Origin: Candidatus Eiseniibacteriota bacterium
Lineage (GTDB): Bacteria > JAFGKV01
NCBI GenBank assembly: GCA_025453925.1
Contig: JALOPK010000070.1
Coordinates: 1-12,150 of the forward strand
Length of the DNA: 12,150 bases
Reading direction: 5' to 3'
Shown here: positions 1 to 5,998 of the stretch, one piece after another
Layout: every line of letters starts with the position of its first letter
Numbering within the stretch: the stretch's first letter is position 1
Translations under genes and position numbers: made by a program
The notes under the pieces: generated by a model
The model's input: the letters and a program-made list of their open reading frames with translations, nothing else
Told to the model about the DNA's origin: nothing
Databases searched by the model: none

Positions 1-1
1 G

Positions 2-547
2 GGCAGAGGGGTGGTGGGTTGGGCCAAGGCAACGACGGGGGTTACCCGCGGAGTCTACGGCAGGAGCGACTCACCCGACGGCTATGGCGTGTACTATCAT
101 GGGGGGATAAACGGCACGGGGCTGATGCGCGCGGTGGTACGGACATCCCGGGGACCGACGGCGCTGGACGCGATGACGGCCGCGGGAAGCTGGGTGGAGG
201 ACTTCGGAGAAGGTCACCTCGTGAGCGGCAGATGCCACATTGAGCTGGACCCGCTCTTCCTGGAGACCGTAACGATCGACGATGCCAATCCGATGAAGGT
301 GTTTGTCGAGCACCGTGGCCCCTGCGGGGGAACATATGTCCTGACCGGTGAGACGGGCTTCGATGTCGTCGAGCAGGAGAGTGGCACCAGCACCTGTGCC
401 TTCATGTATCGCGTCGTTGCCAAGCGCAAGGGGTTTGAGGAGAAGCGGTTGGACGTGTGCGAGGCCGCGAGGACAGACTCGTACCTCTACCCCGAGCTGC
501 GCGAGAAGAGCGAGAGTGAAGCCTCAGGCGAGAGGCTCGAGGAGTAA
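2..547 (+). CDS. C-terminal part of a secreted/surface repeat protein (5' truncated by window)
   Basis: The reading frame is open from base 2, so the gene almost certainly begins upstream; a GTG at 11 is only an internal codon with no Shine-Dalgarno site. The visible N-terminal part carries Gly/Tyr repeat units of the type GVVGWAKATTGVTRGVYG followed by SDSPDGYGVYYHGG, as in beta-helical or fibre-like surface proteins. From about residue 55 comes a C-terminal domain with SWVEDFGEGHLVSGRCHIELDP, then FLETV, a segment resembling 'VFLTPxGxCxGxYV' and finally FMYRVVAKRKGFEEKRLD. I recognise this domain from many uncharacterised secreted bacterial proteins with YGVYG repeats; its function is not known to me. 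It ends in a charged, Glu-rich tail. No enzymatic motif is visible. The family match is from memory of the motif, not a search; coding status is secure. Confidence 0.8.
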   Translation, partial: GRGVVGWAKATTGVTRGVYGRSDSPDGYGVYYHGGINGTGLMRAVVRTSRGPTALDAMTAAGSWVEDFGEGHLVSGRCHIELDPLFLETVTIDDANPMKVFVEHRGPCGGTYVLTGETGFDVVEQESGTSTCAFMYRVVAKRKGFEEKRLDVCEAARTDSYLYPELREKSESEASGERLEE

Positions 548-593
548 GGTGGCGGAGCCGCAACGCTGCGTGCCGACAGCGAGTTGGGACTGA

Positions 594-622
594 GCTGACA
601 GCCGAGAGCAGATAGCTGAGAG
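594..622. repeat. Imperfect heptamer tandem repeat
   Basis: Four consecutive 7-bp units, GCTGACA, GCCGAGA, GCAGATA and GCTGAGA, sit in register just after the left-edge gene; the consensus is GCTGAGA. A further isolated GCCGACA lies at 572-578, out of phase. Short heptamer arrays of this kind occur as intergenic repeats; here only four degenerate copies remain, so chance cannot be excluded. Confidence 0.45.
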
Positions 623-668
623 TTCGTCGCGCGACCTTCCTTCGTCCCCGAAAATGAGATCCGTTGAC

Positions 669-692
669 GGGGGCGGGGGTCCCGGGGGTGGG
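669..692 (+). other. Putative G-quadruplex motif
   Basis: Four G-runs on the plus strand (5, 5, 5 and 3 G) are separated by loops of 1, 4 and 1 nt (C, TCCC, T), which satisfies the usual G3+N1-7 pattern. It lies in the convergent intergenic region, 11 bp before a perfect inverted repeat. In mRNA of the left gene it could fold in the 3' UTR; on the other strand it is a C-rich tract. Folding is predicted, not shown. Confidence 0.5.
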
Positions 693-703
693 CGCAGGAA
701 GAA

Positions 704-733
704 CGGCACTATTCTAATGTTAGAATAGTGCCG
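704..733. terminator. Perfect 14-bp inverted repeat, possible bidirectional terminator
   Basis: The arms at 704-717 (CGGCACTATTCTAA) and 720-733 are exact reverse complements, separated by TG, giving in RNA about a 13-bp stem with a 4-nt loop. It sits between converging genes (stop at 547 on plus, stop at 780 on minus). On the minus strand it is followed by a T/C-rich TTCTTCC, which favours a terminator for the GNAT transcript; on the plus strand there is no T run. The AT-rich core stands out in this GC-rich DNA, so a protein-binding operator or a mobile-repeat remnant is the alternative. Confidence 0.5.
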
Positions 734-779
734 TCACCGGGACTTCATCGCCGCATGCGCGGACGGAGCACACGTCACG

Positions 780-1217
780 CTAGGTGAAGTGCCTCTCGAG
801 CCCGAGCGTCTCTTCGGTCAGCTCGTGTCTGCGGTAAAGCCGGATAGCAGAATCATTGTCCGGCATCACGTTCAACGACACCTCAACGCAGCCGCCGGCT
901 CGAAGACGCGACAGCGCCTCGGTCAGGAGCGCAGCCCCGATCCCCTGCCCCCGCGCCTCGCGATGCACGACGAGCTCCTCGATGTGGCCCACGGGTCCCG
1001 CGTGGAAGAGATCCTGCCGGATCGAGTAGCTGAGCATCCCGACGACCTGCTCTCCCTGCTCGGCGACGAGAACCTTACCTGCCGGTGAGGCGAGGTAGGT
1101 GTTCACGTAGCTCTCAGTGATCGGGCTCGACGCCTCGCCTTCAGCCGCCATTTCTCCGATCAGCTTGACCACTGCCCCTGCATCCCCCAACACGGCTTCT
1201 CGAACGATCACGGCCAT
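780..1217 (-). CDS. GNAT family N-acetyltransferase
   Basis: A 145-residue single-domain GCN5-related acetyltransferase, the normal size for the family, expected to move the acetyl group of acetyl-CoA to an amine; the substrate cannot be read from sequence. The acetyl-CoA pyrophosphate-binding loop is visible at about residues 88-94 (ARGQGIG), preceded by the motif A strand HIEELVVH (78-85). Motif B near the C-terminus is NDSAIRLYRRHELTEE (121-136). The ATG at 1217 is chosen because AGGAGG (1234-1229) lies 11 nt upstream; an in-frame GTG at 1250 would add 11 residues but has no Shine-Dalgarno site. It begins about 43 nt after the aldo/keto reductase stop on the same strand, so the two are probably co-transcribed with the GNAT gene second. 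No tight functional link between them is evident. Confidence 0.88.
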   Translation of the reverse strand: MAVIVREAVLGDAGAVVKLIGEMAAEGEASSPITESYVNTYLASPAGKVLVAEQGEQVVGMLSYSIRQDLFHAGPVGHIEELVVHREARGQGIGAALLTEALSRLRAGGCVEVSLNVMPDNDSAIRLYRRHELTEETLGLERHFT

Positions 1218-1260
1218 TCCCCCGCAGACCTCCTGAGGTCGATCCCACACGCCGCCCGTC

Positions 1261-2487
1261 TCACCGGGGCGCTCTCTCCATGTACTTATCCACCCGTTCG
1301 CCCTTGGCGAGCACGGCGTGCACCTTCTTCAGTTCCTCAGGAATGTTGATGCCCTGCGGGCATTTCGGAAGGCAGGCGCCGCACGCCACGCAGAGCTCGG
1401 CACTGCCGCCGTCGGGCCTTCCCGCAAGTTCCCGATGACAGCGCGCTTTCTTCTTGTACCGCCGCCGCATGAAATGCGTGTAGAACCGCTGGCCGAAGTT
1501 GCCCTGTGCCGCGAGGGCCGCGTTGTTCAGGATGGCGAAGCAGTCCGGTATGTCGACACCTTCCGGGCAGGGCAAGCAGTAGCCGCACCCCGTGCACCCG
1601 ACGATGATGCGTTCGCGAAAGGTCGCGGCAAGCTTCTCGATGATCTCCAGGTCTTCCGGGCAAAGGGATCCGACGCCCGAGCGCTCGGCGCTGTCGCAGT
1701 TCTGGCTGACCTGGTCCCGCGTGCTCATACCGCTGAGCACCACGGACACTTCAGGTCCGTTCCAGAGGAACTGAAGGGCCCAGTCGACAGGAGTCCGTTT
1801 CACCGAAGCCTCTTCCATGATGGCGAGGGCCCTTCGAGGCGGATTGGCGAGCATCCCGCCCTTCAGGGGCTCCATGACGACCACCGCCATTCCTTTCCCG
1901 TGGGCATAGGCAAGTCCTTCGGTCGTCGCCTGGATGCCCGTATCCATGTAGTTGTACTGAACCATCACGATGTCCCACGGGTGGGAGTCGATGATCTCCC
2001 TCAGGACCGGGAAGGTGTCATGGAAGGAGAAGCCCACGTGTCTGATTGTGCCGGCCTCTCTGGCGCGCTCGAGCTTCTCGACGTATCCGAGCCTTCGCGC
2101 CTTCTCGTACAGCCCTCTGTTGAGGCCGTGGAGGAGGTACGCGTCGAGGTGATCGGTCTTGAGCCGTCTGAGCTGTCGGTGGAGGTAGGTTTCGAAGTCC
2201 TCCGTCTTTCGCGCGAGGATGAGGGGGAACTTCGTGACGAGCTTGACGCGCTCCCGGTAGCCGCCCCTGAGCGCATCACCGACGATCTCCTCGCTCCTGC
2301 CAAGGTGGTAGAGGTAGGCGGTATCGAGGTAGTTGATGCCACGATCGATCCCCAACCGGATGGCCGCGATCGATTCCCTCGGATCGACGCTCTTTACGAG
2401 CATCCGGCGGCGCGCGGGCAACCGCATGCAGCCGAATCCCAGCGCCGACACCTGCCAGTCCAGTGAGCCCATCCGACGATACTGCAT
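1261..2487 (-). CDS. Aldo/keto reductase with C-terminal 4Fe-4S ferredoxin domain
   Basis: A 408-residue protein: an aldo/keto reductase TIM barrel (about 1-290) fused to a ferredoxin-like tail (about 295-385). The catalytic tetrad is recognisable as Asp55, Tyr60 (INYLDTAYLYHLGRSEE), Lys86 (VTKFP) and His120 (YLLHGL). The tail has CTGCGYCLPCPEGVDIP (Cys298, 301, 304, 307) and a canonical CxxCxxCxxxCP at Cys366, 369, 372 and 376 (CVACGACLPKCPQGINIP). This is the known class of predicted 4Fe-4S aldo/keto reductases; these probably couple NAD(P)H or ferredoxin electrons to carbonyl reduction, but substrates are generally undefined. The start MQYRRMGSLDW is chosen because family members begin there (a 'MxYRxLG' start) and a GAGAGG/AGGCAGG purine tract precedes it; the frame stays open to 2592, adding 35 residues with unrelated composition. 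It is transcribed divergently from the fumarase genes. Confidence 0.92.
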   Translation of the reverse strand: MQYRRMGSLDWQVSALGFGCMRLPARRRMLVKSVDPRESIAAIRLGIDRGINYLDTAYLYHLGRSEEIVGDALRGGYRERVKLVTKFPLILARKTEDFETYLHRQLRRLKTDHLDAYLLHGLNRGLYEKARRLGYVEKLERAREAGTIRHVGFSFHDTFPVLREIIDSHPWDIVMVQYNYMDTGIQATTEGLAYAHGKGMAVVVMEPLKGGMLANPPRRALAIMEEASVKRTPVDWALQFLWNGPEVSVVLSGMSTRDQVSQNCDSAERSGVGSLCPEDLEIIEKLAATFRERIIVGCTGCGYCLPCPEGVDIPDCFAILNNAALAAQGNFGQRFYTHFMRRRYKKKARCHRELAGRPDGGSAELCVACGACLPKCPQGINIPEELKKVHAVLAKGERVDKYMERAPR

Positions 2488-2839
2488 ACCTGCCTGTCGC
2501 CTCTCTTTCGCTGCGCGGGAGCCGGCGTGAGTGACTGGCCAAGGAAACCTGACAACTCCGGTCCGCCGGGAATGCGAACTTCGCTTGACCAAGATGGGGA
2601 CTGCGTTGCTTCTGTCATCATCGAACTGCGACGCGGGTATCCGTCCGGGAGAATTCCGGCATCAACGTGCTCCACGTCTCACGGCAGCGCGCAAACCCTC
2701 AGAGCGTCGGTCTGGCGGGTGCACGGATGTTGCGCTCTCCGCTTGACAGGGAACACGAAGCCGCTACCCTGTGGGGGTAGTCAACCGTCAGTGACGACTG
2801 CCCCCTGGCAGGGAGTGACTTTTCCAACAGGAGGACCAT
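2488..2839. other. Divergent intergenic region
   Basis: About 350 bp between the divergent aldo/keto reductase and fumarase genes. Several overlapping frames are open, but none has a convincing start site or recognisable protein. The right end holds the fumarase promoter and a structured leader. For the minus-strand gene I see only a weak candidate promoter (TTGATG with a GGATAC-like -10 around 2640-2670), too poor to annotate. Confidence 0.5.
2743..2770 (+). promoter_or_regulatory. Sigma-70-like promoter of the fumarase operon
   Basis: A perfect -35 box TTGACA (2743-2748) and a -10 box TACCCT (2765-2770) are separated by 16 bp, predicting a start near 2777 and a leader of about 60 nt before the ATG at 2840. 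The -10 box lies inside an inverted repeat, CTACCC (2764-2769) and GGGTAG (2775-2780), which could be an operator overlapping the start point. The fit is good, but transcription is not demonstrated. Confidence 0.6.
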
Positions 2840-3727
2840 ATGCCACAACCTCTGCAGATCGATCTGGTGGATCACGGCGTGGAGCTCATACGCCGGGCAT
2901 CCACGGTGCTGCCGCCCGACGTCAAGGCGGCACTGGAAAGGGCGCGGGCTGCCGAGGCTGCCGGCAGCGCCTCGCAGCAGGCCCTGGCGACAATCCTCGA
3001 GAACGTTGCCATGGCGGAGGCCGACGCATCACCCGTATGCCAGGACACCGGCACTCTCATCTTCTACGTCGACCATCCATTCGGCTACTCGACTGCTCAG
3101 ATGATGGAACAGCTCAACCGTGCGACGGTGATCGCGTCGGAGAAGGCCTATCTGCGGCCCAACGCCGTTGACTCGGTGACGGGTAAGAACTCCGGAAACA
3201 ATCTCGGGCTCGGCTTCCCCCAGTATCACATCCACGAGTGGAACAAGGAAGAGATCCGCATCCGCCTGCTCCTCAAGGGCGGCGGCAGCGAGAACGTGTG
3301 CGCCCAATACTCGCTCCCCGATGACCGCATCAAGGCCGGGCGCACCCTGGACGGAGTGCGGAAGGCCGTGCTGGACGCAGTCTGCACGGCCCAGGGCCAG
3401 GGATGTTCCCCGGGTGTCATCGGCGTGTGCATCGGCGGCGACCGGGGCGCGGGGTACGTGGCCGCAAAGGAACAGCTCTTCCGGCATGTGGACGACGTAA
3501 ACCCCGACCCCGCGCTGGCCGGTCTGGAGCGGCAGCTTCTCGCTCAGCTCAACGAACTGGGGATCGGCCCCATGGGTTTTGGCGGCACAACTACGGTGTT
3601 CGGCGTCAAGATCGGGGCGCTTCATCGGTTGCCGGCATGCTTTTTCGTGTCGGTCGCCTATCTGTGCTGGGCGGCGCGGCGCGCCGTCATGACCATCGCG
3701 AACGGGGAGGTACGGTACGATGCGTAA
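2840..3727 (+). CDS. fumA: Fumarate hydratase class I, alpha subunit
   Basis: A 295-residue N-terminal-domain subunit of a two-subunit class I hydro-lyase that reversibly hydrates fumarate to L-malate using a 4Fe-4S cluster in the cytoplasm. The three cluster cysteines are identifiable: Cys67 in SPVCQDTGT, Cys189 in QGCSPGVIGVCIGGDRG, and Cys276 in SVAYLCWAARR; their spacing resembles that of E. coli TtdA. Other family motifs are KNSGNNLG and LKGGGSEN. AGGAGG (2829-2834) sits 5 nt before the ATG, making the start secure. The stop overlaps the beta-subunit start by 8 nt (ATGCGTAA), so the two are translationally coupled and a 1:1 complex is likely. Class I enzymes are oxygen-labile, which fits an anaerobic or microaerobic host. 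L(+)-tartrate dehydratase is a homologue that sequence alone does not fully exclude; no tartrate genes are nearby. Confidence 0.94.
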   Translation: MPQPLQIDLVDHGVELIRRASTVLPPDVKAALERARAAEAAGSASQQALATILENVAMAEADASPVCQDTGTLIFYVDHPFGYSTAQMMEQLNRATVIASEKAYLRPNAVDSVTGKNSGNNLGLGFPQYHIHEWNKEEIRIRLLLKGGGSENVCAQYSLPDDRIKAGRTLDGVRKAVLDAVCTAQGQGCSPGVIGVCIGGDRGAGYVAAKEQLFRHVDDVNPDPALAGLERQLLAQLNELGIGPMGFGGTTTVFGVKIGALHRLPACFFVSVAYLCWAARRAVMTIANGEVRYDA

Positions 3728-4331
3728 GCTGACCCTTCCGCTGAGCGAGGCCGATGTCCGCTCTCTCCACGTCGGTGATCCGATCCTCTTGTCCGGGGTC
3801 ATGCTGACGGGCCGCGACACCGCGCACACCTACTTCCTGGAACAGCTCCTGAAGGAACCGCTGCCGGAGAGCGAGGCGGACGTGGCGGCTGCCGTGAAGC
3901 CGATCCTGCGGGGTGGGGCCATTTATCATTGTGGCCCGGTGGTCAAGAAGGTTGACGGCGGTCATGTATTCGTCGCCGCCGGCCCCACCACCAGCATCCG
4001 CGAGGAGCCGTATGAGGCCGACGTGATCAAGCACTTCGGCCTCCGGGTCGTCATCGGCAAGGGCGGCATGGGAAAGAAGACGCTCGCCGCATGCGGGGAG
4101 TTCGGCGCCGTCTACCTCCATGCCATCGGCGGCGCCGCCACGCTCATCGCCAAGACCGTCAAGAAAGTCGAGGGGGTGTACAAGCTCGACTTCGGCGTGC
4201 CCGAGGCATTGTGGCGCATACGGGTGGTCGATTTCCCCGGCGTGGTGACCATGGACTCCCATGGCCAGAGTATCCATGAGAAAGTCGAGGCCGACAGCCG
4301 GAAGGCGCTGCAGCACCTTCTGAAGGTCTAG
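3720..4331 (+). CDS. fumB: Fumarate hydratase class I, beta subunit
   Basis: A 203-residue subunit equal to the C-terminal domain of single-chain class I fumarases; it completes the active site formed with the Fe-S-bearing alpha subunit encoded just upstream. Visible motifs are VGDPILLSGVMLTGRDTAH (18-36), IYHCGPVV (68-75), AGPTTSIRE (88-95), VIGKGGMGKKT (111-121), GAVYLHAIGGAA (129-140) and WRIRVVDFPGVVTMDSHGQS (165-184). The usual AGPTTSxRM motif here reads AGPTTSIRE, a small departure. GGGGAGG at 3704-3710, inside the end of the alpha gene, lies 9 nt before the ATG. The gene ends 50 bp from the convergent comF-like gene. The symbol follows the common alpha/beta naming and does not imply orthology to the single-chain E. 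coli FumB. Confidence 0.94.
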   Translation: MRKLTLPLSEADVRSLHVGDPILLSGVMLTGRDTAHTYFLEQLLKEPLPESEADVAAAVKPILRGGAIYHCGPVVKKVDGGHVFVAAGPTTSIREEPYEADVIKHFGLRVVIGKGGMGKKTLAACGEFGAVYLHAIGGAATLIAKTVKKVEGVYKLDFGVPEALWRIRVVDFPGVVTMDSHGQSIHEKVEADSRKALQHLLKV

Positions 4332-4339
4332 CCCAGCCG

Positions 4340-4359
4340 GCGCGGCCGGGCGGCCGCGC
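4340..4359. terminator. GC-rich hairpin between convergent genes
   Basis: GCGCGGCC (4340-4347) and GGCCGCGC (4352-4359) are exact complements around a GGGC loop, giving an 8-bp stem made only of G-C pairs between the fumB and comF stops. There is no T run on either side, so it would not be a classical intrinsic terminator; it may act as a 3' stabiliser or weak bidirectional terminator. Confidence 0.35.
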
Positions 4360-4381
4360 TCTGATGACCCGTTTCGGCAGT

Positions 4382-5197
4382 TCAGGCCGGGACGCGGGTT
4401 CTGCCGGTGCTCGTGAGGGTGACGAGATACACCTTGCGGGCACCGGCAGCCATGAGAGTCGCCGTCACCTCGTGGGCAGTGGCGCCGGTGGTGAGCACAT
4501 CGTCCACCAGGAGCAGCCTCGCATGGAGCAGATCCCTTTCTTGGATGACACGGAACTTCCCGCGCACGTTCTGGGCCCGGCGCCCGTAGTCGGCGCCCAC
4601 CTGCGAGCGGCCATGCCGCCGGATCACGACCCGCGAGTGCACCGGAAGGCCGAGCAGCCGTCCCAGTTCTCGCGCCAGCAATTCGGCCTGGTTGTACCCC
4701 CGTCGCCATCGCCTCCACCCGGTTGTGGGCACGGGCACGATGCCCTCCACGTCGTCCCACCCTGCCGCGCGCACGACTGCGGCCAGCCGCTCGGCCAGCA
4801 TGGGAGCCAGTGCAGGTCTGTGCCGATACTTGAGGTGGTAGATCATGGTGCTCAAAGGAGCGACGTGCGGACCGTAGGACCGGGCCTGGACGAAGGGCGG
4901 CCCGTGGTCACGGCAATCGTGGCACACCGCTCCCGCGCGGCCCCCTGGCGTCCCTCCCCCTGACGGCGCCGGCCGCAAACCCGAGCCGCATCGACGGCAG
5001 ACAATGCCGTGGCGACACACGGCCGCATCGCAATGCGGGCAGACGATGGTTCTCGCCGACGGCACGGTGCCCCCGCACACCACGCAGGCGGGCGGCCAGC
5101 AGAGGTCCGCGGTCATGCCGACGAAATCGCCGCAGGCGCGGGCGGCTGCCGCCACGCCCCGACGGCACAGGCGAACCACCCGCCCCCCTGTTCGCAT
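4382..5197 (-). CDS. comF: ComF-family phosphoribosyltransferase-like protein
   Basis: A 271-residue protein with the ComF layout: an N-terminal zinc-ribbon-like part with Cys pairs at 38/41 (CVVCGG), 53/56 (CPHC), 67/70 (CRRCG) and 92/95 (CHDC), then a type I PRTase-like domain. Typical blocks are MIYHLKYRHRPALA (118-131), IVPVPTTGWRRWRRGYNQAE (153-172), GRRAQNVRGKF (205-215) and the PRPP-loop motif LLLVDDVLTTGAT (228-240). ComF proteins take part in uptake or handling of transforming DNA in competent bacteria; the biochemical role is poorly defined and many carriers are not known to be competent. The frame stays open far upstream through lgt, but the ATG at 5197 has GGAG 5 nt before it and follows the lgt stop by 14 nt. 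A later Met28 is possible. It is the last gene of the mre cluster. Confidence 0.9.
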   Translation of the reverse strand: MRTGGRVVRLCRRGVAAAARACGDFVGMTADLCWPPACVVCGGTVPSARTIVCPHCDAAVCRHGIVCRRCGSGLRPAPSGGGTPGGRAGAVCHDCRDHGPPFVQARSYGPHVAPLSTMIYHLKYRHRPALAPMLAERLAAVVRAAGWDDVEGIVPVPTTGWRRWRRGYNQAELLARELGRLLGLPVHSRVVIRRHGRSQVGADYGRRAQNVRGKFRVIQERDLLHARLLLVDDVLTTGATAHEVTATLMAAGARKVYLVTLTSTGRTRVPA

Positions 5198-5211
5198 CGC
5201 CGCTCCGGGGA

Positions 5212-5997
5212 TCAACCCTCCCGGCGCCGGCTGAAGACGGCCATGCCGGCCAGCGCCAGGCAGACCAGCGCAAGGGAGAAGACCTGGCTCGACGCCAGCC
5301 GGACACCCGCCACGTTGACGAAGTTGTTCTCTTCGTAAAGCCTGAAGAAGTCCAGGCCAAATCGCGCGAGCCCATAGAGCCCGAACACCAGCGAGGTCAC
5401 CATCCCGGAAGCCGGTCTTGTCCGGTCGAAACGGAGCGCCGCCAGCAGAATCAGCAGTCCCGCGAGACTCTCGTAGAGCTGGCTGGGGTGGACATGCGCG
5501 TCTCCCACCACCGAGGAGGCGGCGCACCCCTGCGGGAAGGTGATTGCCCAGGGCAGGTCCGTCAGCCTGCCGAAACAACATCCGTTCAGCCAGCATCCGA
5601 TCCGCGTGAGGCCGACGCCCAGGGCATACGAAGGGGCGAGCGCGTCCGCCATGGGCCAGAGCGGCAGCCTCTTCGCCTTCATGTAGACCAAGGAGGCGGC
5701 GATAGCCATCGCGATGCCGCCGAACATGCTCAGACCGGTGAGTCCCTTGAAGATGTTGATGGTATCCAGCCACCGCCCCTCGAATTCCGACACGTGAAAG
5801 ACGATGTAGAGCAGCCGCGAGCCAACGATCGCACTAATCAGGATGACGGTGGCCACATCCAGGATCGCCTCCGCGGGGAGCCCTCGCTCCCGCGCCCTCT
5901 TCGAGGCCAGGAGAATGCCCAGGGCGAAGGAGATGACGAGCATGAGGCCGTAGCTGTAGACCGGCGTCGGGCCGATTCGCAGGATCTCGGGGTGCAT
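5212..5997 (-). CDS. lgt: Prolipoprotein diacylglyceryl transferase
   Basis: A 261-residue inner-membrane enzyme that transfers diacylglycerol from phosphatidylglycerol to the lipobox Cys of prelipoproteins, the first step of lipoprotein maturation. It has about seven hydrophobic segments. The Lgt signature is clear at 132-144 (RIGCWLNGCCFGR), containing the essential Arg, followed by HPSQLYES (170-177) and RFGLDFFR (212-219), which carries the second conserved Arg. Start: the ATG is one base after the rodA stop (TGA-T-ATG), with AAGGAG (6013-6008) 10 nt upstream, so translational coupling to rodA is expected. One oddity: the 'GGxSFHGG' segment with the His implicated in E. coli (His103) reads GLSMFGG here (88-94), placing Phe92 at that position. 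Overall length and motifs are otherwise normal. Confidence 0.96.
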   Translation of the reverse strand: MHPEILRIGPTPVYSYGLMLVISFALGILLASKRARERGLPAEAILDVATVILISAIVGSRLLYIVFHVSEFEGRWLDTINIFKGLTGLSMFGGIAMAIAASLVYMKAKRLPLWPMADALAPSYALGVGLTRIGCWLNGCCFGRLTDLPWAITFPQGCAASSVVGDAHVHPSQLYESLAGLLILLAALRFDRTRPASGMVTSLVFGLYGLARFGLDFFRLYEENNFVNVAGVRLASSQVFSLALVCLALAGMAVFSRRREG

Positions 5998-5998
5998 A

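Noticed and set aside
1318-2466. 382-codon open frame on the plus strand opposite the aldo/keto reductase
   Set aside because: It mirrors a gene with intact catalytic and Fe-S motifs; high GC keeps the antisense frame open, and the translated product has no recognisable domain or start site.
2531-2746. Small plus-strand ORF in the divergent intergenic region
   Set aside because: No Shine-Dalgarno site, composition unlike neighbouring proteins, and it runs through the area expected to hold promoters.
3687-4760. 357-codon minus-strand frame spanning fumB and the end of comF
   Set aside because: It crosses a convergent gene boundary and consists of Arg/Gly/Ala-rich shadow sequence with no motif; real genes occupy the other frames.
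5198-5773. Apparent 192-residue N-terminal extension of ComF through lgt
   Set aside because: The region encodes Lgt in another frame with clear motifs; ComF has its own ATG with GGAG 14 nt after the lgt stop, so this is not a fusion.
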